Part shown: piece after piece, positions 9,950 through 20,559 of the stretch
How the letters are laid out: every line of letters starts with the position of its first letter
How positions within the stretch are numbered: the first letter of the stretch is position 1
Assembly: GCA_963576735.1 (NCBI GenBank)
Contig: OY755178.1
Coordinates: 868,001-932,000, forward strand
From: Bedellia somnulentella
Taxonomy: Eukaryota; Arthropoda; Insecta; Lepidoptera; Bedelliidae
DNA length: 64,000 nt
Reading direction: 5' to 3'
Made by a program: the position numbers and the translations under genes
Notes under the pieces: generated by a model
Database searches by the model: none
What the model saw: only the letters and a program-made list of their open reading frames with translations
Told to the model about the DNA's origin: nothing

Positions 9950-10166
9950 TTTTTATGTTTTTTAGGGTTAAATTAGAATGTGTAAACTTTTATAATAAAG
10001 TACCTTAATACATTTTAAATATTATAAAACGCAGTCTTCATTTAAAAGCACAATTTTACTGTAAATGAATCTATGGGCCACAATCTAGTTTATAAGTATA
10101 GATTAATACCCCTTTGTATTATAATTATAAATGTTAAAAACCTTTAAAATAAATAGTTTCAATTTT
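9950..10166 (+). repeat. CR1/Jockey LINE C-terminal fragment
   Basis: Translation with stops resembles the LINE C-terminus of copy 1: 'LECVNFYNKVP', then 'YILNIIKRSLHLK'. It ends 'AAAATAAATAGTTTC' and a T run. Decayed and non-coding. Confidence 0.5.
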
Positions 10167-10239
10167 TTTTTAATTTTTTTTATGTTTAATGAAACTGCTT
10201 GGTAGAAAATACGTGTATTTAAGAGTTTTTTACGGTTCT

Positions 10240-10400
10240 TCTTTTTATAGCTCTAACCCATTTCTTCCTCCGAATGTCGTAATTGTAGTCTTAAGGTATC
10301 CATACCTTAAGACTACACCAACCAATCCAAAAAGCTCCAGCTTATTAAGTGATTTTCGGGCGTTATGTCTCTGGAGACCTTTTAATAGGTACCATCCTAT
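10240..10400 (+). repeat. Very degenerate SINE-B
   Basis: 'CATTTCTTCCTCC', 'TTATTAAGTGATTTTCGGGCG' and 'CTGGAGACC' follow the SINE-B order. An inverted phrase 'GTCTTAAGGTATCC...' replaces the centre. Confidence 0.4.
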
Positions 10401-10424
10401 ATTTTACCATTCCATCATGTAAAA

Positions 10425-10745
10425 TAAAAAAAAATATATCTTTATTAGTTCAATTCAGAGCATTCAAACAAGTTGCAAGGGCCCCTGTACTAGACCTAAA
10501 GATCTGTTAAACTGGGTACCCCGCTTTACCACTAGGACAATAAATGTTTTGAACAAATTAAAGAGAACAAATTACAATTAATATAAGTACAGACATTTAC
10601 TTAAAGATGATAAATCTTGTACTAAGGCGAACTATTACCATAAGTTATGAGTATGTGTATGTGTGTGTGTGTGTGTGTATGAGTGTGTGATAGTGGGGGT
10701 GTGTGTGTCATGTCTGAGGAGTATTTAGTTATGAGGCTTTCTCTT
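10425..10745 (-). repeat. Probable LINE 3' UTR with (GT)n microsatellite
   Basis: Starts with an A/T tail-like run and includes 'GCAAGGGCCCCTGTAC', a phrase typical of LINE 3' UTRs. It is followed by (GT)n at about 10660-10720. No coding sequence is left. Confidence 0.35.
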
Positions 10746-10756
10746 TTTGTAATTTA

Positions 10757-10999
10757 TATATACATATACTCACGGCTATAAATCCCTAAAAGATATAACC
10801 AGTGCTTCAAAATCAGAAAATTATTCAGCCACTTTTGGTAGTTAAGTGGGGAAAATATTGTAAAATAAATGTTTTTGGTGATGGGTCTCCAACCGTATCG
10901 CCCAAAAATCGCTTGAAAAGCCCCGATACCGTTTATCGTCTCTTAAGATCACTTATGAAACGAAGTGGGGCAGTGCTATCCGAGGCCGGCACTACATAG
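10757..10999 (-). repeat. SINE-B copy
   Basis: From 'TATACATATACTCACGGC' to 'GAGGCCGGCACTACATAG', about 15-20% diverged. A lone SINE-B tail ('TATAGCCGTGAGTATATG') follows at 11010-11035 on the plus strand. Confidence 0.8.
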
Positions 11000-11078
11000 T
11001 ATATTTAATTTATAGCCGTGAGTATATGTATACTTATATGTACGTGTTATCCCAACTATCGACCGTTCATCAGCCTGA

Positions 11079-11216
11079 AAGGCAAGCACGAGCGCTCTTA
11101 TATCGACATGATAACGGTTAGAATGAGATGGCAGTATACGATACTAAGTTAGTGCGTAAGAGATGGCTGCTTTATCCCACGCGATAACTAGTTTAAACAC
11201 CGCTCGTACTAGCCGG
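11079..11216. mobile_element. ~138-bp MITE, copy 1 (diverged)
   Basis: Matches the copy at 24229-24366: 'GGCAAGCACGAGCGC', 'GATAACGGTTAGAATGAGA', 'GTAAGAGATGGCTGC' and 'GCTCGTACTAGCC'. The right inverted repeat has mutated. Confidence 0.65.
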
Positions 11217-11945
11217 GCTGGTTGCAGAGCAATCCCAACATCTTTATCAATTATGCCCATATTGTAGCCTTGCGCCAGTCACGTCGGACCAGACAGACAG
11301 GTGGGCTGGGAATCTCTTGTTATTATTCAACATTTAACGTTCAATTCATGTTAATATTATTCCTCTTTATCAGTACGAGTAGCAATATATTTTTAATGTA
11401 CGAATCTCTGTTTCGTATATAACTGGATTTAAATATTGATTTTTATAGTTACCTTAGAAACGTACAATATATGAATACTACCTTCAAAATTAATTATTTT
11501 CTATAGCTATTAGACGTTTTTTTTTTAATATAACAAATATTTTATTTATAAAAAAACTTTAAGGAATGAATAGTAAAAATAATATCGAAAAGTAATATAG
11601 AAACAACCTCGTTTTATGTAAGCTTAAAACATTTTAAAAAAATACTCAATTATTTAGAGATATTTAAAAAAAAATCTTCTTTTCTCGCAAGCTTTTATTG
11701 CAATTAACTTTAAAATTGAATCAGAAAATATAAAGCAAATTGATTCGCGAAGTGATTGAGACGGCTTTCTGGAAAATGAAAATATAAATTAAATGAAGCG
11801 TGGTTAGTAATAATTTGTAATTTTGTGCTTGAGTTGATCTGACTGGTGAAGTCTTATTGTAACAAAAACATAAGTGAAATTAATAACTTTGTTGCACGAT
11901 GATGTTTTAATAAGTTATAAGCAGATATTAAAAAGGCATCCTGAT
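11217..11945. other. AT-rich stretch, no gene seen
   Basis: No supported coding sequence or repeat boundary; many A/T runs. Confidence 0.3.
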
Positions 11946-11947
11946 AA

Positions 11948-12180
11948 TAACGTGTACCGTGGCCTAACGGTTCAGCTTTAGGCTGACGACCCAAATAAAC
12001 AAAAGGTCTCGGCTTGAATTTTCAGCGTGAACCCCTTTATGCACTCCCAGTTTGCTTAATATATTTTAAGCTGAATCACTGAGTGATCTATTTGTTTAAG
12101 AATTTAAATAACTTAGTACTTCGGAGGGGACGTAAAATGGTCGGATCCGGCTACTATTATGGCGTGTAGTCATAGATGTA
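11948..12180 (+). repeat. Decayed lepidopteran tRNA-SINE
   Basis: The tRNA-like head 'CCGTGGCCTAACGGTTCAG' and a B-box-like 'GGTCTCGGCTTGAATTTTC' are followed near 12120 by the core 'TTCGGAGGGGACGTAAAA' and 'GATCCGGCTACTATTATGG'. I recognise this core as a decayed form of that of common lepidopteran SINEs, also present in the copy at 62.8-63.2 kb. Confidence 0.5.
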
Positions 12181-12256
12181 CTAATAAAAAACCGTAGATA
12201 AGTCATGCGCGCTCATAAGTGGCACATAAAAGACAGGCTAAATGGCTCATCTGACT

Positions 12257-12403
12257 TCAGTCGCGCAATAGCTGCCGTCGAAATCGTTCACCTGTTTTGG
12301 CGTGTTCGTTTATCAAAATAATCGAGAACGCCGTCGTGTGTGATGAGATTTTGCACAAACTATAGTAGAAAAACTACTAAAATGATGAGATTACTTATCA
12401 CTC
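12257..12403 (+). CDS. Candidate first exon of a host gene (signal-peptide-like start)
   Basis: This non-repetitive, GC-balanced stretch stands out from its AT-rich surroundings. It begins with an arthropod initiator-like 'TTCAGTC' (12256-12262), has a plausible 5' leader, and has a start in good context at 12382 ('CTAAAATGATGAGA'). It encodes MMRLLIT and then meets a consensus splice donor (C|GTAAGT, intron from 12404). A short hydrophobic first exon before a long intron is common in insect secreted-protein genes. I see no second exon. The short match could be chance. Confidence 0.3.
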
Positions 12404-12940
12404 GTAAGTACTATAAATTTACAACGTTTTAATTATAATTTATAATAAATCGTGCGTATAGATCTTAATTATTCTTTGTCAAACGGTCGTCTTAGTGTCG
12501 TATTTCACGACGGTACAGAGAAAATATGTTTATCTCTTTTTAGCGCTTGCTTTAATGCTATCTCGCTTATATTTCAAATGTATTTCTTGGTGTGTTGTTT
12601 GGATATATTTCTAGTGGTGTGCGTTCATCTGCCGCAATCGGTGCCACTCGTAAGCGCCGGTTTCCTCGTAAATGACCTATCTAACGTTTTTTAATCTATG
12701 CGTGTAGTCATTATCATCATAAAGTCAGTCAATGTGAGCTATGCAACTGTGCCCTAATCGCCTTATTTAGGTGAGTGGATAAATTTAAATGAAAATTATA
12801 TTCTTTATATGTTTGCCAATATGGTAGGTTAAGTAGTTATTAGAGAGCTACTCAATATATAAATCGGATAATTCCTCGCGCCTATATTCGTAGCCGTAGT
12901 TTTGACTTTAAAACTCCAGTAGAGGCAATTTAAGCACCAT
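12404..12940. other. Intergenic or intronic stretch, no gene supported
   Basis: It holds an 80-codon open frame at 12452-12694 rich in Phe, Leu, Ser and Cys, with no recognisable domain. I do not call it a gene. If the first-exon candidate is real, this is the start of its intron. Confidence 0.35.
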
Positions 12941-12944
12941 TTTT

Positions 12945-13400
12945 TAACCGACTTCAAAAAAGGAGTGTTCTCAATTTGACCGTATATTTTTTAGTTCACT
13001 TGTCCCCTAAGATGTAATAGAGCTCTATCCGAGATGTCAGAAAAAAAGCGCTCTACTACCTGATTTAGGGATCAAAACCTCTGACTAGCATCATGGATCT
13101 TTAAGTCTTACAGCAATCACATTTTTTTGGGGGTGTAGCTTTAGGTTCGCGTAATATAAAAGTTCCATGCATAAAAAACTAGCGCGCTTTCGAATAGAAC
13201 AGTTCTGGTCGTCAGGAACAGACTGATTAACACTCACTAGACTTTTGACCATTCTTGTTGAACTTTTTCGCCCGGATTTTGATAATTAAGACTTTTTAAA
13301 TTTCACGACTAATCCTCAAATAAGAGGAATGCGTAGCGAAAAGCAGGAAAGGATTCTTTATTTTCAACACGTTACAGTCTCCGAATCATCTTTCACGCAC
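12945..13400 (+). repeat. Lepidoptera-type interspersed repeat ('AACCGACTTC')
   Basis: Opens with 'AACCGACTTCAAAAAAGGAG' and 'GTTCTCAATTTGACCG', a sequence I recognise as extremely common in moth and butterfly genomes. The body continues without a clear end, and the element class is not known to me. Confidence 0.5.
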
Positions 13401-13584
13401 GGAGTAAGCTTGTTAAATATTAATTTACTTTTCAGACACTTTACTTTATTTAGATTAAAAATAGTTAAGTAAAATAATATAGATATATACAAAACGTATG
13501 TTTATATTTCATAAAATATATATTATGTATAAAAGCCAAATACAATTAACAAAGTAAAAAATTTCTCACTTTATCTAGGCATTA

Positions 13585-15633
13585 CACTGGCCAACACTAT
13601 TTTTGGTGCCGTTGTTTTAAGACCTGATTATGAAAGTAATTTCTTCACTGATTTCAAATATGTAATCAGTTTTTCTGTATCAGCTCTAGTTTTGAAAATA
13701 TTAAAAAAAAAAATTTTTCAACGAAAAAACACATTTTTTATTAGTCAGTGTACAAAAAACTCCTCTTAATAGATTTTCTTTCATGTTTATGCATTGGGTT
13801 GTCTCTCATAAGAGCCCAGCAGTAATCAGCCATCATGTGAGTATCCCATCTACCCTGGTATCGATCCTCCATGACTTTGATGTCCTGATGAAACCGCTCT
13901 CCTTGTTCCTCACTTAAGTCACCCAGGTTATGCGGGAAGCAGTCCAAATGGCTGTGTAGGTAATGAACCTTGATGCTCATATTACATCCCAACTTTTGAA
14001 AGCAAGAAAGCATTTGGTTTACAATACTTTCATAATCTTCTGCCTTATGATTACCAAGGAAATTTTTGATCACTTGCACAAATGAGTTCCACGCAGCAAG
14101 TTCCGTTTCATTCATAGATGTTGCGAAGTTATCATCTTTAATTAACTGTCTTATCTGAGGACCGTCAAATAATCCAGCCTTGAGTTTTTCTGTGCTTAAA
14201 GCTGGAAATGCCCTCGTAATGTATTGAAAGCATGAGCCCGATTTGTCTAATGCTTTTACAAATTGTTTCATGAGACCAAGTTTTATGTGTAGAGGAGGTA
14301 AAATGATCATTTCTCGGGGGACTAAAGGTGTATTTATAACATTTTGCTTTCCAACAGCTAGGCTTTCTCTGATCGGCCAATTTTTTCGTACCCAGTGATT
14401 CGGTTTATCTCTACTATCCCAAAGACACATAAAACATGGATACTTTGTATATCCACCTTGCTGTCCCAACAGAAAATTAACCATTTTGAGATCGACGCAT
14501 ATAAACCATTGGTGGTTATCATATTTAATCTTTTCTAAAAGCAGTGCAATTGCTTCATACTCTTCTTTCATTCGGGTAGAATGAGCAATTGGAACACAAG
14601 CGTGTTTATTACCATTATGAAGCAATACACATTTGAGACTTCTTTTGGAACTGTCTATAAAAAGACGCCACTCAGTTGAGTCGTACTTTTGTAAACCCAT
14701 TCTTGTTAATAAACCACCAATATCATTGCAATAAACAAGATTGTTATCTTCAGAAAAATATGGTAGCAAATCGCGTTCTCTTTGACGGTAAAATGTAACT
14801 CTTGTGTTTGGTGAAAGCAAATTCTTCTCTTTTAATCTAGAAGCCAACAATTCAGCACGCTCCTTTGAAAGATCTAGATCCCTTATCAGATCATTAAGCT
14901 CACCTTGTGAAAAAAAACGAGAGGTTCGATTCAACTCGCCATAATCACTGTCGATCTCGGGATTTGCTTGGATTTCGTTATATTGTTCCACTTCGATATC
15001 TGGCAGCGAGTGGTACGTAGGCACAGGGACACTTTCGGAATGAGGTACAGGTCTTTTCGCTGATGGTATATCAGGATATGTCCATTTACTTCTATTCTTT
15101 CGATTTATGCCGACAATCTTAACCAAACAGAAATAACAGTCGTTGAAGTGATTTTGTTGTTCCCTCCAAATCATCGGTATCCCAAATTTCATACATCTTC
15201 TTTTGCAATTTGTCCATTGTCTCAAATGTTCTCTGCATGTTTTACACACAAAATGGGGCACCCAAGGCTTATCTTGATGCTCAATAGATAGGTTGAAGTA
15301 TGCGAAATATGCATTTTTCACGAACTCTGTTATGGGTTTTCTGTTTTCCTCAAACGTATATTCACCACAAATATAACAAAATGAATTAGGATTGGTCAAA
15401 CAACATCTTGATGAGCTTGCCATTATGCCAAAACAACGAAATTGATGAAAATAAAAGAATTGCGATACTTTGTTGAAGTCAAAGTGACGAAATTTTAAAA
15501 TTGAGGGTAGTTATGAAATTAGAGCTGATACAAAAATGGCAGTTGTAGGTTTGTCATCAGAGACACGTTCAAAAACAATATCTAAACAAATTTTTACCGC
15601 ACCAAAAAAAAAGTTTTTTTTTGTTGGCCAGTG
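13585..15633 (-). mobile_element. Complete DNA transposon, CACTG-type TIRs, TTA target duplication
   Basis: The terminal inverted repeats are perfect over 12 bp: CACTGGCCAACA at 13585-13596 and its reverse complement at 15622-15633. The flanks are TTA at 13582-13584 and TTA at 15634-15636. A subterminal inverted repeat 'TGTATCAGCTCTA' lies at 13676-13688, with its reverse complement at 15520-15532. The 2049-bp element carries one intact ORF (13741-15423). CACTR-type ends and a 3-bp duplication suggest a CACTA/EnSpm-like (CMC) element. TTA is also the PIF/Harbinger target, so the superfamily is inferred only. Confidence 0.8.
13741..15423 (-). CDS. Transposase-like protein, 560 aa, zinc-binding N-terminus
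   Basis: Intact ORF from ATG (15421-15423 on the reverse strand) to TAA. The N-terminus has cysteine pairs CYIC (16-19), CKTC (60-63), CKRRC (73-77) and CYFC (96-99), which suggests a DNA-binding zinc domain. The middle has 'WRLFIDSSKRSLK' (Asp257) and 'WFICVDLKMVNFL' (Asp311), then a CFMC pair (330-333) and 'LPPLHIKLGLMK' (His379). Near the end is 'LSEEQGERFHQD' (Glu506, Glu509). By spacing these could form a DDE catalytic triad; that is inference. I recall close relatives as multicopy 'uncharacterized proteins' in aphids, other arthropods and Hydra. Position inside matched inverted repeats makes transposase the best call. A domesticated host gene is less likely. Confidence 0.75.
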   Translation of the reverse strand: MASSSRCCLTNPNSFCYICGEYTFEENRKPITEFVKNAYFAYFNLSIEHQDKPWVPHFVCKTCREHLRQWTNCKRRCMKFGIPMIWREQQNHFNDCYFCLVKIVGINRKNRSKWTYPDIPSAKRPVPHSESVPVPTYHSLPDIEVEQYNEIQANPEIDSDYGELNRTSRFFSQGELNDLIRDLDLSKERAELLASRLKEKNLLSPNTRVTFYRQRERDLLPYFSEDNNLVYCNDIGGLLTRMGLQKYDSTEWRLFIDSSKRSLKCVLLHNGNKHACVPIAHSTRMKEEYEAIALLLEKIKYDNHQWFICVDLKMVNFLLGQQGGYTKYPCFMCLWDSRDKPNHWVRKNWPIRESLAVGKQNVINTPLVPREMIILPPLHIKLGLMKQFVKALDKSGSCFQYITRAFPALSTEKLKAGLFDGPQIRQLIKDDNFATSMNETELAAWNSFVQVIKNFLGNHKAEDYESIVNQMLSCFQKLGCNMSIKVHYLHSHLDCFPHNLGDLSEEQGERFHQDIKVMEDRYQGRWDTHMMADYCWALMRDNPMHKHERKSIKRSFLYTD

Positions 15634-15636
15634 TTA

Positions 15637-16165
15637 TTCATAATAGCGTGTCAGAGTTAGCCAAAGTAATAGTACGGTCCAGCCGACGATGAAATGAATA
15701 TATATATATATATATATATTGTTAACTTTAAACATACAAGAAGAAGAGTTGAATAAGCTTTATTTCATAGATTTTATGAAATGTCATTAATTAGAACAAG
15801 TAAAGAACATAAGCAACTGTTTCAAGATCTAACTTGATATTTTCTTTTCTTTTTCTTCTCAATTTATATTATTATGTAAACTAACAGATTTATAAAAATA
15901 TCTATTATGTCTTTTTCCTGTCTGTACTATGTTTTATTATGTTGATGTTGATGTATGTAGCATAGTTTATCTGTCCGTAGTTTATCTATCCCAATAATAC
16001 TAATTTCTATTTTTATTTCTTCCGTAATAGTTGTATACTTGAAAATACTGGTGAAGATTTATAAATTGGCAAACGAATATTTATGTAGTAGTTTATAAGT
16101 TATATTATGCTGTTAGTCTTCTAAATAAAATAAAATAAATATAAAATAAATAAAAAATATAATCT
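15637..16165 (+). repeat. (AT)n microsatellite and probable LINE 3' UTR
   Basis: (AT)n at about 15698-15719. The sequence from about 15840 ends 'CTAAATAAAATAAAATAAAT', the kind of A/T-rich terminus of LINE 3' UTRs. No coding remnant is clear. Confidence 0.35.
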
Positions 16166-17067
16166 TTAGCAACCATTAGCGTACATTACTTTTTTTTTCA
16201 TCGGGCGTTCCAACCATGTTTTTCTCGAAAAGCAATTTCAAGCTTATTTCATGCGTGGGACATTAAGTAATATGACTTCCAATATTAAACGGAAAAATTC
16301 TATCAAAATAACACCTGTTATAGATCTGCAGTGAATTTTATGTTACTTCGTCTTTACATTTGCGTGTTTCTGAATACAGAACAGAAGCTGAGTCCACTTT
16401 TTTTACTTTTTAAGCTTTTATGCGTTACATAAAACCTTTTAGCTTAAACTGCATTCCACTCAGCTTTATCTAAGCTCGATTGGCATTCGTGCCTATATTG
16501 TAAACTATAGATATAACGTTTGGCACCAATGGTAAAGAAAAGTTACTAATTTGTCTAATCATCGCATCAAAATGAGACTACCACCATGAGAAATATTGGT
16601 TTGGTAATAAATTAGATTAACGTGCTCTTTCTGTAGTAGTATCATAATAGAATATTGAATTTTTGTGTAGATTCTGTTTGGTCGTGATAGAGGAAGGTTT
16701 TTACCCACTATTTATGAACAAACAATCACACTATTAATTTATAATTCAGTCAAACAACCTTGACAGATGATCCAAATGAGTAAATTTTAAAAGATGCGGT
16801 GTAAGAAAACCCGATTCCGACTTCGAACTTATGCCATTTAAGGCGTTGTTTTCTCTACTGCGTCTCCAAGGTTGAAAAAAATCAACTTACATAATAGCTT
16901 ATCCCTAAATCTAGGTAGCGCGAATACCGATATTTAATCGAGAAGTCATTTTCATACTTATACTCACGCCATTAAATTAGGGATCCACATGGCCGTCCTT
17001 TACAAACAAGTGAATTTAAACCCGTGATCACACACCTTACCATGTAAGCAAGTAAATCACAATTTTT
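16166..17067. other. AT-rich stretch, no gene seen
   Basis: No supported ORF or repeat end. Confidence 0.3.
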
Positions 17068-17400
17068 TAAGGCTATAAGTCCTAAAAAGTCTTAATGAAA
17101 GCTTCGGGAATAGCAAACTCTCAGTTTTTTTCGAAATCTAAGTGATAATTTAAGGTTTTGAAGGGGTAAAGGGGTTAAAAAGATAGACCAAAAAGAGGTG
17201 ACCGAAATTAAGAATTGTAAATAACATCTTCGTATGGAACATGAATGTGGAAAACTATTTAAAATAAAGTAATGTTGGTGAATGGTTTTCAACCACATCG
17301 AATCTTAAACACTTAAATATATCTGAGCCTTTCATCTTCTCGTAGGACATCCTCCAAAACCTATGTTGTTATGCTTTTCTGAGCTAACACTGCACAACAA
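17068..17400 (-). repeat. Highly degenerate SINE-B with internal expansions
   Basis: The order 'GGCTATAAGTCCTAAAAAG', 'GGTTTTCAACCACATCG' and 'CTGAGCTAACACTGCACAAC' follows SINE-B in reverse, stretched by small insertions. Confidence 0.5.
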
Positions 17401-17691
17401 AATTACTGACGTCGTCATTAATAATAATTTAAAGGAAAGTGCCGGTAATTTCACTTAACTTAATTTGACTAAAGATTGAAAAGTTAATTGTAAACTCGAG
17501 GATATGACTGGAGATGGTAATCAAGAAACAGAGCAATTAGTAACTAACCTAATTGTGATTAATTTCTGGAAATTGTAATATAACCCGCAATATTACTTAA
17601 GTATTACTTTTAGCAAAGTTGTTATTAATTTTGTTACTGTGATTAACTATTTTCTCATTGAAAATCTTCGTTCACCTACTACCATACTAAC
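17401..17691. other. AT-rich stretch, no gene seen
   Basis: No supported coding sequence or RNA gene. Confidence 0.3.
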
Positions 17692-17950
17692 CATACATAC
17701 ATATACGCACGGCTATAAATCCCTAGAAGGGGGCTACCCCTAAGGTAAGGAAATTCTTCTAATTAGAAATTCCTCAATCACTTTTGGAAAGTTGAGTGGG
17801 GAAAAGATGGTGAAATAAAGGTGGTTGGTGATGGGTCTCCAACAGCATCGTCCGAAAATCCCTTAATAGCCCCAATACCGTCAGTCGCCTCTTACGTAGA
17901 CGCACCGGAAGAAATGGGGTAGTGTTGTTCTAAGCCGACACTACACAACA
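17692..17950 (-). repeat. SINE-B copy, full length
   Basis: From (CATA)n and 'ATACGCACGGCTATAAATCC' to 'AAGCCGACACTACACAAC'. Confidence 0.85.
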
Positions 17951-18014
17951 ACATTTAAAACAAAACACAGTTTTGCAAAAAACTGAAAATTTGCGATGGC
18001 GCGTTTTAATTAGA

Positions 18015-18112
18015 ATATGTTGTTCATGAAAACCTCATGTGGGGACTATTACTCATAAATAAAGATAAGATTTTTTTTCGACCCCACCGGCGGGAATTCC
18101 CGCTGAAATTAA
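18015..18112 (-). repeat. SINE-C tail fragment
   Basis: 'GTTCATGAAAACCTCATGTG' and 'GGGACTATTACTCATAAATA' are the SINE-C 3' end in reverse, followed by a damaged T-arm 'CGGGAATTCCCGC'. Confidence 0.65.
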
Positions 18113-18279
18113 GTTATTCTTGTCTTTATTTATTAATAGCGAGTTTTGTTTAAAGTTGTTTCCCATACAACATTGTTTCGAAAAAATTCTCTGTCACAAG
18201 CTGGTACTCGATCCTTATGACTCTCATGCAATTTTGGGAAGAGATCGGTCCAGTGCAGCCGATTAGGAAAATTTATAAT

Positions 18280-18530
18280 AAATTTATTTATTTATTTATT
18301 TATTAATTTGGCACACATACAGTACAATTACTTAACATAATATTTTACAACATTTAATCAAATCAGTTCAGTAAATGTACCTTAATAGTGGGCACAGCAT
18401 GTTAAAAAAAAATAAAAAAATATACGTATTTACAAATTATAAAGAATAAATTGTTAAAATTATTAAAATTTCTGTTTAAAATTTAAAAAATTCTCTGTGA
18501 TATCTAGCATGATGACAGTAAGCCTTTATT
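18280..18530 (-). repeat. LINE 3' end with (ATTT)n tail
   Basis: (TTTA)n at 18285-18305 (the tail in reverse) followed by 'GGCACACATACAGTACAATT', a typical non-LTR 3' UTR end. No coding sequence is clear. Confidence 0.4.
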
Positions 18531-19085
18531 TTTTCTGAAGGTAGGTAGGTTTATTGGTTTCGGAGCCCATTTAAATAATTACTGACAGACAAATAGACGA
18601 AAAATCTTTACTTTTTATAATAAGTTTAGAAGATAGATAAACGATACTGAAAACTATTCTTTTAATAAAAAAAAGTCTATATTAATCATACATATAATCT
18701 AGATCAAATGAGATAGATATATATATCAGCCACGCCGGATCTAGAAGCTAAAAGTTCTCAGAAATTATTAATCTACCCACAAATAATATTTCTAAGTAAT
18801 TTAGTCGGTAAGTATATTAAATCTTCAAAACCAATAATAATTCCAACTACATACGAAAACGAATGTTGCCATGCCAACGGTCAAAGGTACGCGAACTTAT
18901 CAACTTCAAAGTCTTGAGACGAGAAAAGCTCCTATAACTTGTATCATTATATTAATACTGAAATCTACAAAATTGGGTTGAATTGCCTCAAGGGGCCGTT
19001 CCACTGAAATAAAAGGACTTATTGATAAATTATACCAGCTTATAAGAAAATGGTTTGATTTATATTAATGTCTTCTACATAACCT
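18531..19085. other. AT-rich stretch, no gene seen
   Basis: No supported coding sequence. Contains a short GATA/TATA-rich run near 18700-18725. Confidence 0.3.
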
Positions 19086-19089
19086 AAAG

Positions 19090-19145
19090 TAACATATATA
19101 TAAATATATCTACTGCTATAAATCCCAAAACGGGGTAGCCAGAAT
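19090..19145 (-). repeat. SINE-B 3' fragment
   Basis: 'CTGCTATAAATCCCAAAACG' and 'GGGGTAGCCAGAA' match the SINE-B end in reverse; 5'-truncated. Confidence 0.6.
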
Positions 19146-19197
19146 AATCGTTTATTATCTTTTTGAATATTTATCTGTACTTTATAATTACAATAGC

Positions 19198-19564
19198 AAC
19201 CGTGATAGCCCAGTGGGTAGAACACTCGGTTATCGTGCAAACGACTAGTGTTTAAATCCTGGGTCGAGCCTACACCAATTTGTCTTTTCTAAAGACATAT
19301 GTGTGGTTAATTTATCATGGTTGTTAACGGTGAGGGAAAACATCGTGAGGAAACCCACATGGCTGAGTTGTACTTAGTCATGTGACAGTGTATTCGTACA
19401 AAACGGCGATAGGCCTGCCCTCTATCACGTGAGTACACTGTCCATGCAAAACGTGGGTACTCTGAACACCATTGTCACCTGGTCACGTCACGTGATGTTC
19501 AGAAGTATTAGTACCTCTGCCAACCCCTTCGGGGATATTCGGCGTGAACGTTTATGTTATGTTT
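19198..19564 (+). repeat. SINE-A, full length
   Basis: The tRNA-like head 'CCGTGATAGCCCAGTGGG' runs to the tail 'CGGCGTGAACGTTTATG'. Nearly the same sequence as the copy at 3638, with the middle 'CACATGGCTGAGTTG' that the first copy lacks. Confidence 0.85.
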
Positions 19565-19619
19565 ATAATAATTCTGTAGAGAGGTCAATTCTGTACATTA
19601 AATATATTTTCAAAATAAC

Positions 19620-20140
19620 TATCAGGGGGTGATTAGCGAGTGATACTGATACCAAATATGCAATCAAAAAAAATTTTGTCTGTCTCTCTGTCTGTCGGTT
19701 TGTATGTACCTTATGGAAACAAAAACAACTCGACGGATTTTAACGAAACTTGGTACAAATATTCTTCATACTCCTGGACAGGTTATAGTGTACTTTACAG
19801 TAGAGAAGTGAAGGGGGATTTTGGGAAATTTTGGGAAAACTGGGGTAGTTACTCCATCACAATAACACGTGTAACTCCTGATAGCTTAGCAGTTCGGAGC
19901 ATCCTGATTATATTTGTTTCCTCTTACGTTTATAGTTCTCTCATTCATCTCTCATTTAAAAAAAAATACATTATTACCTATTCAATAAAAAAACAACCAT
20001 AGAAATCGGTATAGAAACACCAAACTTACACATGAAATAAGCCATCGCGTCCTGTCGGCGCACGTGAATACTGAATCATGTTGGGTTATTTTTTAGTAAT
20101 GGTTGCGCGGGCAAAAGATATCCGTGAGTGTATGTATGAT
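19620..20140 (+). repeat. Interspersed repeat of the 'TCTGTCTGTC...GAAACTTGG' type
   Basis: 'GTCTGTCTCTCTGTCTGTCG' is followed by 'AACTCGACGGATTTTAACG' and 'AAACTTGGTACAAATATTC', a phrase common in many insect repeats. A 120-codon open frame runs through it (19640-20002) but has no recognisable domain and I do not call it a gene. Element class unknown. Confidence 0.4.
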
Positions 20141-20559
20141 GTATGCAAAGTTTGTGACTCTGATTGTTTGTTTGCATGGGTTTATTTTCGGAGGTACTAA
20201 ACTATTCAGGAGTGCTATAAGTGGCGCTAAATTTGACAAAGGTTGAGCAGTGATGGTTGAAGGATGAAGAAACCTCAGATATTTTTAAAACTACGCTACC
20301 CGATACTGGGCTGATCCACTAGTAGTTAATAAGCGTTTGGTTTGATCGCATAGAAAATCTTTGAAAAATAAAAATAAGTTAAACCCAAAATTGTAGAAAT
20401 TATATTTTAAAATTGCTTGCCGTTCTCGAGCCACATCGCACAACGTCACTTGCACGAAGCGGTGGGTTAGTGCTATTCTAAACTGACGCATTGGTTTGTG
20501 ATATTCCAAATTATTATAACTGGTCATGTAAGTACCAATAATAAAAAATGCAATTAAAA

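Noticed and set aside
12452..12694. 80-codon frame as a second exon of the candidate gene at 12.26 kb
   Set aside because: No acceptor in the right phase, and no domain or composition shift supports it.
19640..20002. 120-codon gene
   Set aside because: It lies in an interspersed repeat; the translation has no recognisable family and the repeat is known to be common as non-coding DNA.
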